Shown: positions 1-8,437 of the stretch, in pieces | Numbering within the stretch: the first letter of the stretch is position 1 | Layout: every line of letters starts with the position of its first letter | NCBI GenBank assembly: GCA_001566295.1 | Contig: KQ964340.1 | Span: forward strand, 1-12,703 | Reading direction: 5' to 3' | Length of the DNA: 12,703 bases | Origin: Microdochium bolleyi | Taxonomy: Eukaryota; Ascomycota; Sordariomycetes; Xylariales; Microdochiaceae | Notes under the pieces: generated by a model | The model's input: the letters and a program-made list of their open reading frames with translations, nothing else | Told to the model about the DNA's origin: nothing | The model's database searches: none | Program-made: the position numbers and the translations under genes

Positions 1-409
1 CCCCCCGCCGAACGGACCGTCTGGACCGTCAGAGTGCGCACAAACGGTAGAGCGGGGAGCGTCCGTGGGCTGTGTAGCTCGAGCCGGTGCGACAAGTAGA
101 GGCGGTTTTTGCCGTGCGGCTCTGGGGTTGCGGACTAGCTGCCTGAGAAGAGCGTGGATGCGCAATGATATATACTCCCTGACATAGGCGTCTCCTGGAT
201 GGTCTCGTGGCATCCCAGCCGGTCCTCCAGAGGGTTCGTGAGAAGTGGCAGTGTGAGTGTACATTTACACCCATGGGCCGGGACAAAGTCGAGGACCCTG
301 GCCCGAGTCTATTGTTCGTAGTCCAGATAGAGTACTTGGAAACCCATCATGGTGTCTTGACGTGCGGTGAACATCGGAGGAGCAGCCTCTATTTCTCGAT
401 CAGTCTACG
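1..409. other. No gene recognised
   Basis: I see no supportable gene here. Open stretches on both strands are short and have no recognisable motif, and their translations are rich in Arg and Ser as expected of chance frames. A small direct duplication of GGACCGTC occurs near positions 14-30 and is probably incidental. Confidence 0.4.
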
Positions 410-835
410 TCACGCATGGCTTGTGGCGATCGATCCTCTGAATGAGAGCTGCGACGAAGCGCCTGCGAGAATAGGCCCTTCTCTGCACTGAAAAGCCGTG
501 AGCCCAGAAGGATGGAAGCGCTGTTCCGGTGGTGGCGCTAGAAGCATACCGCAGTGCTCTTCGGCGATGCACCAAGCAAACAACGCAGAAGCACCTTTCA
601 TGTAAGCGCTCCAAGATGCATTGAACTTTGGCCGTCGCAGGCATGAGTCTTGCTAAGGTCTCGGAGACGACCCATCACATTTGTCAAAATGTTGAGTCCG
701 TGCTTGTCTGCCCATGCTTGTGCGATACCCTCTCTCATACCACTTCACAAAAGTTGTGTACCACTTCGCCACCTCGGTCCGCAGTACTCGGCGAGGATAT
801 CGACAGCCTCATGGAGCGTCAGTGACTGCAGTACT
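410..835 (-). pseudogene. Decayed coding remnant, family unknown
   Basis: The minus strand gives coding-like peptides that jump between frames. Reading downward in coordinate from about 835, one frame gives LTLHEAVDILAEYCGPRWR. A second gives KWYTTFVKWYERGY. The first frame returns with GIAQAWADKHGLNILTNV and GRLRDLSKTHAC. The third continues with RPKFNASWSAYMKGASALFA and CIAEEHCGMLLAPPPEQ, ending at a stop near 410. The pieces abut in the right order, which suggests one protein of at least about 130 residues broken by several small indels. No start codon, catalytic motif or family is recognised. Chance open frames are the alternative, but the amphipathic, Trp- and Tyr-rich composition and the collinearity argue for a real relic. 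Confidence 0.3.
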
Positions 836-1105
836 AATGCTGCAATTGCCGCCAGGTCTGTTGTGCATCGGGTAAGCATAATCTTCGTAGTCGATGAACC
901 TCGCAGGGCTTCGAGCAGGGTGCTAATTCAGAATACATAATAGTTTTGAGAGGAAATTCATACAACTGAAACAGAGGGCTTGAGTTCCATTAGGCACCCA
1001 ATAAGAGCAGCGGCCATATATGCTTCGACGCCAGTCGTAGCAGGGAAACTCAGCCTAGAAGCCGGGTTTGGATCGGTGAAAATGTAAGAGCATACCATAC
1101 GCCAG

Positions 1106-1766
1106 TCAATTCGTCTCCCTAATTACCTCCTTTGCCTCCTCTTCGTCCAGCAATTCTTTATTGGTGGCAAATATGTCTAGCACCGCTTCTCGCAGTCCTC
1201 GCACAGTGTCAGGAGTAGAGTTGTACGCCTCCTTTGTCGCGTCGAGGAAATCTTGCTTGCTCCCGAGTTGCAGAGTAGAAGCAGTCCTAAATTTTCCGCG
1301 GCAAGGTCCTGAGCCCTTGGACGAAATACTGTTCGGCCAAAGCGAATGCTTTGGCGTCGAAGGGTAGGCCTGTGCCGTCTTGGCTCTGTGCTTGTTTGAC
1401 GGGTACCTCATATTCGAGAAAGTAAAAACACCGAATCATAGTGTCTACGACGAAAGGATCGTCCTCCGGAAGAGACAATACCCTTGCGTCGACTTCACTA
1501 AAATTGCTTCGGCACCAGCCTGCCAAGAACTCAGAACGCGGACATACAATAGCGCGATGAACTGGATACTTGTCGGTTGTAGAAGCGATGGTTAAGTCCG
1601 AGTATAGGTTGTTGAGGTGGAGACTGGCAACGGCTTCCTGAAGCTCCCGTTGTGGTAAGTCTGTCGTGGGAGAGCGGCCAGGTACGGCTGTCGCCGTGCT
1701 AAATGAAGAGTGTTCAAGGACGGTCTTTGCCCCGCCAATCAGGCCGCCCGTTGACCGTGGAGGCAT
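1106..1766 (-). pseudogene. BTB/POZ domain protein, frameshifted
   Basis: The most likely start is the ATG at 1766 (MPPRSTGG); the same frame is open upstream to about 1862. Residues 1-50 are low complexity. The BTB core begins at LYSDLTIA (54-61), followed by YPVHRAIVCPRSEFLAGW (67-84), the usual strand-helix centre of BTB domains, and DPFVVDTMIRCFYFLEYEV (103-121). The helix AFALAEQYFVQGL (140-152) then runs into a TAG at 1287-1289. The C-terminal helices typical of fungal BTB proteins continue in another frame: KFRTASTLQ, DFLDATKEAYNSTPDTVRGL and VLDIFATNKELLDEEE, ending at a TGA at 1106. A one-base insertion near 1295-1302 explains the switch; no splice donor fits there. BTB proteins mediate dimerisation or Cullin-3 adaptor contacts; many fungal ones lack further domains. 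A sequencing error is the alternative to a true pseudogene. Confidence 0.75.
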
Positions 1767-1786
1767 CTGGACGACTTCAACCAAAT

Positions 1787-2048
1787 TTGGAAACGCGATA
1801 CGGGGAGAGTACGTCGAAGCGAAGACGTTGTCTCGTAAGAGAGTTTGAAGCATCGTGACGAGCTATTCGGTTGATCCGCCCAAAACGTCAAGATTGGCCC
1901 CTCTGACGACCGCCCGGATAGCATTCTTCTGGCGGACGTGAGCGCCTTCGTACATAGAGAACGTAGCCTTGACGTATTGGTCCCTGTAAACGAGAACTCT
2001 TTCGCTCTGAGACGGTTGCGCTGTCGCACCTAGATCTTGGCGCGGCAT
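1787..2048 (-). pseudogene. Possible ankyrin-like remnant
   Basis: Upstream of the BTB relic the same minus frame carries RDQYVKATFSMYEGAHVRQK and NAIRAVVRGANLDVLGG, then a TAG at 1863-1865, then LVTMLQTLLRDNVFASTY and FPNLVEVVQM. The spacing of YVKATFSMYEGAHV resembles the second helix and turn of an ankyrin repeat (VVKLLLxxGAxV), and AVVRGANLDVL resembles the next repeat with indels. The resemblance is weak and no repeat carries the full TPLHLAA core. It may be a relic of a separate gene or a 5' part of the BTB locus. Low confidence. Confidence 0.2.
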
Positions 2049-2904
2049 GCCGGCGCCAGGTTAAAGTGCGGAAGGAGAACTACCTGTGTGAGACGTCTCT
2101 TGTTAGCGGGGTATGAAGTCATAGGCTCAATGTCCGACTCTTCTATGTACGCAGCGGCCAACACTGATAAGTAATTGCTTGCAGGGAGTCGTCCCACTAC
2201 CCCTCCTTTTGACGTTACAGATGCAGCGAACACATCAACCGAGCAATGCTGCCTCTGCCTTCGGAGGGCCAAAACGCAGAGAATCAGACGTCGGCTGCAG
2301 CCTCTCCGAAATGGAGACAGTTCGCTCAGTCTTGATGCCGTTTGCCCCATGAAGACGCTCGAAGCATTAGACTTCATCCTTCATGACACTCTCGGGGATT
2401 TGGAGGGTTGATAAGCGGTCCCGTTCGTTCTCCTACTCGGCTACCCATAAAGAAGAAAATTATATAGGTTCAACGCGTTACGCATTAGACCTCTGCTTGT
2501 CTAGACCTATTATGGCTACAGGTGGCACGGCGGGCCCCTAGGAGTCCTATACTCAATCATCAGTACCGCGTGTACTCGGGATGCCCACTGAGGACTGGCC
2601 CAAGGCGCGATCCCTTGGCCGGGCTCGGGGCGTTCCTTCAAAGCCTACGGCTCCACACTGTTCTCGTAGCCAAGTAGACTTCCGATCGCCGTTCAACAAT
2701 ATGGGTCATCTGCTCGAGTTACAACCCGTTCTCATACATATTTGTCGACAAGGAGCGAACACATCATTTCCCCGCTGTAAGCTGAGCATGCCGTGATTGT
2801 TGGGATCGTCCTCTTGATTGACCCAAAAAATACATTTATACGTCAGTAATGACAGGGCCAGGGTAAAACTCTTATGTTGTTGTTTCTGGTGCCAAACCTG
2901 GTAG
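2049..2904. other. No gene recognised
   Basis: About 850 bases without a supportable gene. An open stretch of 115 codons on the minus strand at 2030-2377 and shorter ones on the plus strand at 2175-2411 and 2581-2796 show no family motif, helix pattern or splice signal that I could tie together. They may hide further decayed sequence. Confidence 0.35.
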
Positions 2905-3604
2905 TCATTTGCTGGCATCAATCACCATCGAATACCGAGATCCACGACCGGCCTCTTGAGATGCAAGAAACTTTCTCATACTCGTGCCGTCCTCTCCCAT
3001 AACACCTCGGCCATATATGGCCTCGCCCAGCATACGTAATTGGATCGGGAACTTGTCATCGCCGTAGCGGGTTAACAATTCCAGCCTTCGACACTCGGTC
3101 ATGCAGACTCCATTCGCCACGCGTGCCCACAAGTCCTTCGCAAACGACTCGAGATTCGTCGACCCACCACAATGGAAGAATGTGGTTCGTAGTTTCGGCT
3201 TCAGCTAGAAACCTGCGGAAACCGTTTTGGCCGTTGTTACCCTGTGATGCGTAGATTGAATCAACCTCTCGAAGCCCCTCAAATCTGTCATTATCGTCCA
3301 TACGTAGCCGGTAGGTTTCGATTAGCAATTTGTAGACATCTTGCTCAGGACGGTCGTGTGGTTACGTGCCGCCATCCAGCCGAGAGAACGGATCAACGAC
3401 ACCTTTGGTCAGCCCTTGGCCAGCGCTTATGGCATGACTTCGATCAGACGCTTGGCTGCGGGTACATTCGCGTTTATGCTACGGCCAATGTTGAATCTGG
3501 CAGTGGCGGGAGCAGTACAGCGTGCTGCATTTCCCGCACCTGGGAAGCGAAGTACCAGACTGCCCACAATTGGAGCAGGCTGGGTCTCCCTCGTTGATGC
3601 TTGT
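2905..3604 (-). pseudogene. MYND zinc-finger protein, two stops and a frameshift
   Basis: One minus frame carries an almost complete MYND finger: CSNCGQSGTSLPRCGKC, then YCSRHCQIQHWP and HKREC (3577 down to 3464). It keeps the C-x2-C pairs, the YC-x3-C pair and the HW-x3-HK-x2-C end. A TAG at 3479-3481 interrupts it between P and HK. The same frame continues through DPFSRLDGGT, a TAA at 3362-3364, and HDRPEQDVYKLLIETYRLRM, FRRFLAEAE, LPLWWVDESR and GEWSLHDRVSKAGIVN. Near 3075 it shifts by one base to RYGDDKFPIQLRMLGEAIYG, then MRKFLASQEA and MVIDASK, with the stop at 2905. That order (finger, then an ETYRLR helix, a FRRFL helix, a WW segment and the LRMLG-IYG end) matches a common fungal MYND family of about 230-240 residues. 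No in-frame ATG precedes the finger. Its start is lost or lies before an intron ending near the T-rich tract and CAG at about 3618. Confidence 0.85.
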
Positions 3605-3925
3605 TGAGATCTGTCCGTGATAGAAAAAAACTGGTAGAAAGGCTTATACTCAGCGAGAAGTGTGAAGTGAGTCCGCCAGAAAGAGGAAAAGAGAGGGTTG
3701 GGGGAACGTCACAGCAAGCAATGACCTTATAGTATTGTCCACTCCAACCCTCTCTATGTGCCTCATTTGTCCTCGTGCATATTGCCCTCAACCCCGCTTC
3801 CCACCCCGCGTATCGACAAAAGTATTCTCCAGGTTCATGTCTGAAAAACCAGCAGATGAGCCTGCGAAAGCGCCAGCTGGCAGATGCCTGGAGACCAAGT
3901 TCGATCTCCTCTCGGGAGAACTTGA

Positions 3926-4132
3926 CTCCATTCATTTCCTATTGTTAGTAATAGAAAGCTGGCAGCAGCCTGCTTAGAATGGATCGATGAAGACTTGACC
4001 TGCTCTCCCGAGAAACTTTTTAAGCTTGTTCAAGCGGGGATTGTTCTCCTGGCGAAAATAGTGAGGCATGCTGGACTCAAGCATCGACCTGCTGCCAGCA
4101 TCGCAATGACGATGCGCTGCACCACGCTTTGA
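3926..4132 (+). CDS. Unassigned exon-like open stretch
   Basis: A 68-codon plus-strand frame is open from just after a TGA at 3923-3925 to the TGA at 4130-4132. It has no ATG until its last codons, so it would be an internal exon or a relic. It reads KLAAACLEWIDEDLTC, SPEKLFKLVQAGIVLLAKIV and RHAGLKHRPAASIAMTMRC, a strongly amphipathic helical pattern unlike the chance frames around it. I do not recognise the family. A fragment of a regulatory or NACHT-type protein is possible, but nothing in the sequence proves it. The stretch directly upstream (3735-3925) has an ATG-started frame without recognisable motifs. Confidence 0.3.
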   Translation, partial: LHSFPIVSNRKLAAACLEWIDEDLTCSPEKLFKLVQAGIVLLAKIVRHAGLKHRPAASIAMTMRCTTL

Positions 4133-4930
4133 GCTGGTTCGCGGTCCTGCTCTATCGGCTACAGCGTCGCCCCGCACTCCGTTTTCTTTGACTTTGACGA
4201 AGACACTGCGTCGAGCCCTGAAATTTACCCATTTCTATGTGGAAGCATCACATCTGGAATGCCTCGTCTCCTGGCCGAGGAATGCAAATTGACCATAACA
4301 TTGCGAGGCCCCCTTGGTTTCGAACGTCAGGAACAATAGGGAAGACGGGCACGGATGAGGTCAATAAATGCATGTACAGCTTGGGCAATGGAAATGGGCA
4401 CGTCATGAACAAACACGGCTCGACGCATCAAGTGAAGGAGGGGGCTGGGGGTGGCTGGCAAAGTAGCATCCTAGACCACCACATCTGTGGACAAGCGGCC
4501 TCAGGAGCAGGGACCGTGGCTCTTCCGAACGACCCGCCCAGGGTAGTAATCAACAGACTGTTCGAGACTCTCTGCTGCAGCCAGTGATAGCGAGTGGGAA
4601 GTGATGTCAGGAATGGCTACTTTCGCACCAGGATTGCAGTGGCCGAGAGGGCGAGATGCAGTTGGCGAACCTCCTGTCAATCCGCGTTCAGCCCCCCGTG
4701 CATCCCGACTGTCGGCGTAGAAAGGGCTACAGTTTTTTGCATTTTCTGGGACGAGAACAACTACAGTATAACTGCAAGACCAAGACGGCAGAACCTGGTA
4801 CGACGGCAGCAGTATCTGATAAAGAGGACGTCATGAAGCCCGAGCAGAGGAGATCGAAAAGCCAGCACCATGTTCGAAAGACGTCAGACGGCGGGGCCAG
4901 CAAGGCTCGATCTAGGGACCAATAAACACG
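4133..4930. other. No gene recognised
   Basis: About 800 bases before the dynamin relic. Plus-strand frames of 80-116 codons exist (4237-4587, 4594-4836, 4656-4925) but are Gly-, Ser- or Arg-rich and carry no motif. The N-terminal 'stalk start' of the dynamin could once have lain at the right end: an ATC-led stretch just before 4931 aligns loosely with the usual lead-in to the P-loop. Confidence 0.35.
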
Positions 4931-5502
4931 TGCTTGTCCGAATGCATCTTACCACAACGTGAACACTCTCAAGGCTGGGGCGCGATGCAGTGGCTCCGTC
5001 ATAGAGGCCGTCTCTGGCGTTCCCTTCCAATCCGAGGCAACCTCTGCACACGATTCCCCACCAAGGTCGTGTTGCGGCGAACCTCCCAGGTCAGCGCACG
5101 TGTCTCGATCGTCCCGCACATGTCAGAACACGATCTGGATAAACCGCCTTCTCCAGCTTCATCGAAAGCTCAGACACTTTGGAAGACCTTGCCCGGCTTA
5201 TCGACGACGAAATCCGCCGTCGGGATATACATCCATGGGAGGGCGTTTGCTCGAAACCTGCTACGCGTGGAGATTTAAGCCCCGACCGCCCACATCCAAC
5301 CATCATCGACATACCTGGCTTGATCCATGCGAGACCAAGCATCAGAAGGCCTCTGTTGTCGAACCGATGCAGGAAACGGTCGACTCGTACATGTACGCGC
5401 CACGGGAGCATCATCCTAGCAGTCGTGTCGACGAAGAACGACTTCGCAAACCAGATCGACTTGAGGTTCGCAAGAGCTGTCGACCCTAGCGGGGAACATG
5501 AC
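4931..5502 (+). pseudogene. Dynamin-like GTPase domain, heavily frameshifted
   Basis: Pieces of a fungal dynamin-like (Mx/Vps1-type) GTPase domain lie in correct order across all three plus frames. They are CLSECILPQ (4931-4957); GARCSG-SVIEAVSGVPF at the P-loop (about 4978-5028); GNLCTRFPTKVVLRR and ARVSIVPHMSE of the switch I region (about 5036-5127); EDLARLIDDEI (5182-5214); GIYIHGRAFARNLLRVEI (5222-5275); SPDRPHPTIIDIPGLIHA with the G3 DxPG motif (5278-5331); ETKHQKASVVEPMQETVD (5334-5387); and SIILAVVSTKNDFANQI then FARAVDPSGEHD (5407-5502). Between these are at least six frame switches. The P-loop, normally G-x4-GKS, reads G-x4-G-S and has lost the lysine. Similarity ends just before the TKPD motif, so the middle and effector domains are missing. 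Such dynamins remodel membranes or belong to expanded accessory families in fungi. This copy cannot be functional. Confidence 0.9.
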
Positions 5503-5538
5503 CGTAACTATGGCCGATTGTGGTTACTGGCTTGACAG

Positions 5539-5742
5539 TTATGTAACTTGAGTGTCCACATTCCCGCGGGTCACAGCAGCCATCAGCACTGTTTGGCCGA
5601 GCCTCGGACAAAGAGCTGACGATGCCGAAGAGATCGCGATGGAGCTTGGTGCCGTCTTGGCGGCGTCTAACGTGTTCACAAGCAGCTCAATGCACGGATT
5701 GCGGAGCGCAGACCTGCGAAGCAGTTTATACGATTCGCCCAC
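5539..5742 (-). pseudogene. Possible ankyrin-repeat remnant
   Basis: A 67-codon minus-strand frame, just past the end of the dynamin relic and in the opposite direction, reads CIELLVNTLDAAKTAP near its start and GQTVLMAAVTRGNVD near its end. The latter fits the ankyrin first-helix core (GxTxLMxAxxxGN) and the former the second helix (VELLLxxGA). Spacing between the two, about 20 residues, is close to one repeat. No further repeats join on either side. The plus strand of the same stretch is also open, so a chance frame cannot be excluded. Confidence 0.25.
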
Positions 5743-6104
5743 CTTCTAAGTTAATCGAGGTGCCGCTGTTACTCGGCGGGATATCTGTTGACCTCACCTA
5801 ATGAGGACCAGACTTTGGCAAGAGCTTAAACAACTAGTTCACTCACGCATACTGATAATCAGCTTGTTAAGTAAAGTGGTTTCAACATTGCGACGCGTTG
5901 GGATTTCCAACATGCGCGATCGTGAATCGTGCAAGTTGGCAATGGTTTTATTCTCGCACCTAACTATGATCCCTCTAAACAGGTGCAGGGGTTTCGGATG
6001 ATGGCTTCTGGTAATGGCTTCATTCTGTGCAGCTGTGATGGCGATGATGACGGCACAGTTCCATGGATTCTAAGGCTGGAGACTACACAAACCATCTTCG
6101 CACT
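5743..6104. other. No gene recognised
   Basis: About 360 bases with no supportable gene. The minus strand has an open stretch from about 6000 to a TGA at 5839-5841 that reads RCENKTIANLHDSRSR and RRNVETTLLNKLIISMRE, which is coding-like but matches no family I know. The plus frame at 5801-6001 has nothing recognisable. Confidence 0.3.
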
Positions 6105-6592
6105 CTAGCGGCATATTTTCAAGGTCGACGCCCATATGCTTCCCTCCCAATCTTGTAAATCGTATCTGTCCTTCTCTATATAACCAATGGCAAGTCTAGA
6201 TCTAAGATTTGCCCCTTGGTCGTACAGTCCTGCAGTGCCCAGCACGTCTTTCCCGCCGCAAGCATGAGCGATCGTCTCCTATGCAGCGCTGTGGTCCGTG
6301 GTCGTGAAGGTGAGTGGCTCCTGGGTAATTAATCACAAAGGCCTTCACTAGCAAATACGGGTCGATAACAGTGAAGTTTCCCCCTACGTCGACCTTTGCA
6401 AGTTCGGGAAAGTCGTCAATGACCTTGAGAAATGATTCTTTGACCGTGACGGTGGCATCCCTGTTGAGTTTACTACCACAACCGCAGCGAGCGTCTTCAA
6501 ATTTCCTTTCGTGCCTGCGGACCATACCGGTCGACAGCATGGAGGGCAGCAGCGGTAGCAACCAGCGAATAGATTCCGTGTGAAACCATCAT
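6105..6592 (-). pseudogene. Small secreted protein, frameshifted
   Basis: The ATG pair at 6592/6589 begins MMVSHGIYSLVATAAALHA, a plausible signal peptide with a short n-region, hydrophobic core and AxA-like end. This frame stops soon after (KEI, TGA). A second frame, one base on, carries the likely mature part: DARCGCGSKLNRDATVTV, KESFLKVIDDFPELAKVD and VGGNFTVIDPYLLVKAF. A third frame gives ETIAHACGGKDVLGTAGLYD and QGANLRSRLAIGY, ending at 6105. A 58-nt intron at 6279-6336 (GTGATT to CATAG, CTCAC branch-like site) would join the second and third parts in phase, though GTGATT is a weak donor. The switch between signal peptide and body has no splice signals and looks like a one-base insertion. 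Three cysteines are seen in the mature part. I do not recognise the family, and the function is unknown. Confidence 0.45.
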
Positions 6593-6615
6593 TTTGTGTC
6601 GACTTCGTTTGTCCT

Positions 6616-6675
6616 ATTGGTGGCGAGAGGAGAGAGAAGTGGTACGGACAATTGAGCTACTAGCGAAGCTATATA
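6616..6675 (-). promoter_or_regulatory. Promoter-like elements of secreted-protein gene
   Basis: On the minus strand, upstream of the ATG at 6592, there is a TATATA box at 6670-6675 (about 78 nt upstream) and a CCAAT box at 6616-6620. A CT-rich tract (CACTTCTCTCTCCTCTCGCC) lies between them, as is common around fungal transcription starts. The arrangement supports a once-transcribed gene. Confidence 0.35.
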
Positions 6676-7503
6676 CTGTTGCTGGTTATAGTATCACAGA
6701 GACAAATGACGTACGCGTGCTTCTCCAGCAGGTACTAGCCACGAGTATATGGATGTCAGTGTGACGTGAAAGAAGGGGAATGAAAGGACAGGCATCCTGT
6801 CTTGGCCATTCAAGGCCGAGCCTTTGGTGAATTTTTGACTTTATATGTGGTTCCAGATGAAAGGAAATGTCCATAGATGGACCGAATACATTCCGCTACG
6901 CTAGCTTACGTGCTTCGATCCGACAATGTGAGGTGGTAAAGTTCCGTACCGAGGCTGACCACGCGCCGGGTTAGGGCCGCACAGTTAACCTGGTGCAGCC
7001 TTTACAGGTCGTCCTGTGATACACAATAGGTTTTCTGTCACTTTGAGGAAATTGCGTGATCGGGACCTAGATTTGCTGGGCTTGGAAGAAACGGTGGAAA
7101 GCTACCAGCTTGTGATCGCGCGATCGCTAACCGTCTACTTGCCGTATGTCTCTGCCAACCACTGTTTCAACTTCCTCATTGTCGACAGCCGGGCCCTTGT
7201 ACTAGTGCAAACATGAACAAGTGATCGACTAGCCAATTTTGTGCTAGGAACTGAGACCAGCGCATACTTCTCAACTTTCCGCGAAGCATATTCTCAAGGA
7301 GCTTGTTTTCGCTTCCGCGTCACGGTGATCAGAGAAATTTCAGGTAAGACCTCCTAGGCGCATGCGGACTCTGGGGGTGTGCCGCCCGTGGATCTACGTC
7401 ATGTGTCTTAACCAGAACGAGCAAGTGGGAAAGGGCTACCGTATCCTAGTAATTGGATCCGTCTATCTGGAGCGCACACATGATGCAGGTCTAGCTCGGC
7501 GAC
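6676..7503. other. No gene recognised
   Basis: About 830 bases without a supportable gene. Open frames at 6686-6874 (minus) and 7016-7216 (plus) have no motif. A strong donor-like CAG|GTAAGA at 7341-7349 on the plus strand follows an open stretch, but no matching acceptor and second exon could be joined to it. Confidence 0.35.
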
Positions 7504-7918
7504 TTAGACTGGATCGTGGACTAAGCAATGAAGCTGGTTAACAATATCGACCATGTCGCCAAGCAGACGTTCTCGTGGTTCAAGTACAAGGCCAACAAAG
7601 CCTACACTTTTCAGAGGCACATTCTTAAGCGCCCCTGGTTCTAGCGGCGATAGGTCGTGCAAGAAATGCACAATACTCGCGAGGGACGGGTACATTACTT
7701 GAGGGAAAGTCCGTGTCGACGAAGGGGACGAGGATAGTAATGAAACTCTTCACGTAGCCGTTGTTGGGATTCCTGTGCTGCTTGCTACCGGAAAATTCGA
7801 TATCAACTGTATAAACAATCGTTCTTTCGGACCATTCTTCCCGACTCCAAAAGGCAAAAATTAAGCTATTATCGAGATAATGCTCACCACAAAACATACC
7901 ATTTAACATCGATAGCAT
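7504..7918 (-). pseudogene. Uncertain remnant, possibly UstYa-like (DUF3328)
   Basis: Two minus frames follow one another. The first (7918 downward) reads FAFWSREEWSERTIVYTVDI and NGYVKSFITILVPFVDTDFP. The second, one base on from about 7715, reads YPSLASIVHFLHDLSPLEPG, LKNVPLKSVGFVGLVLEPRE and DMVDIVNQLHCLVHDP, ending at 7504. The end resembles the HQLHCL hallmark of UstYa-type (DUF3328) proteins, fungal enzymes of peptide natural-product maturation, but the first His is Asn. The usual second HxxHC motif is missing and the upstream part does not match well. Either a frameshift or an unrecognised intron joins the two frames. The family assignment is tentative, and the whole may be an unrelated relic. 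Confidence 0.3.
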
Positions 7919-7967
7919 AGCGGCCTTTATATGCGACTAGAAAGCTAGCCATCCTTAGCATTAGGCT

Positions 7968-8311
7968 ATGATCAGGCTCCTAATCACGTATGGCAGGATG
8001 GATATCAACTCGAAGGACCGTGGCGGGGAAACTGCTCTCTTTGTAGCCGCTCAGTAGGGCTGCGAATCCATCGTCGAATTCTTGCTTTAAAAGTGCTTGG
8101 TAGAATGCTGACGAAGCACAACCGTAGAGAGGCAGCGCACATTGTAGCTGTCAAAACCGGCTATCCGGCTATCGCCAAGCTGATGCTCGATACAGGGCTA
8201 GTGAGTGCCAAATTAGGGAGCAGCAAGGGAGATACACTGCGTAATAGACAGACAGGCCTACGTAAAATGTCGTGTACTGCTGCCAGCAACTCAAACCCGC
8301 GGCGGAAATGA
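7968..8311 (+). pseudogene. Ankyrin-repeat gene fragment, stops and frameshift
   Basis: The first frame (ATG at 7968) reads MIRLLITYGRMDINSKDR, GGETALFVAAQ, a TAG, GCESIVEFLL, a TAA and K. This is a full ankyrin repeat (helix, DINSKDRGGET loop, LFVAA core, second helix) interrupted twice. From about 8093 the next repeat is in another frame: RREAAHIVAVKTGYPAIAKL, MLDTGLVSAKLGSSKGDT, then an unstructured tail to a stop at 8309-8311. A TAG where the repeat needs a polar residue and a TAA after FLL break the reading, and an indel near 8090 changes the frame. Ankyrin repeats of this style are common in the C-terminal halves of fungal NACHT/NLR-like proteins. No NACHT domain is visible upstream, so this is a detached 3' relic or an isolated fragment. 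Confidence 0.75.
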
Positions 8312-8437
8312 AGAATACGCTCTTTAGTGGTAGCTAACGTTTAAAGCTACAATTATGGTCTGGGGCTTAGCTATGGGTGCAAAATCTAGCTTCATGAAGC
8401 CAGACCTGCACGACTCGAATCTAATAGTGCTCAGTGC

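Noticed and set aside
3474..3935. 153-codon minus-strand open frame
   Set aside because: Its C-terminal third runs over the MYND finger in the wrong frame, and its N-terminal part has no motif. The finger frame is the real one.
4959..5489. 176-codon plus-strand open frame as a single gene
   Set aside because: Only two parts of it (near 4978-5028 and 5334-5405) match dynamin. The rest is out of frame with the matches in the other two frames, so it is not a gene as it stands.
7341..7349. CAG|GTAAGA as a true exon end
   Set aside because: The site is a good donor by sequence, but no acceptor or downstream exon could be joined and the upstream frame matches nothing.
400..8311. Repeat-induced point mutation as the cause of decay
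   Set aside because: The relics carry many indels and the sequence is not strongly AT-rich. A few TAG/TAA changes fit C-to-T changes, but frameshifts dominate. A formal index was not computed.
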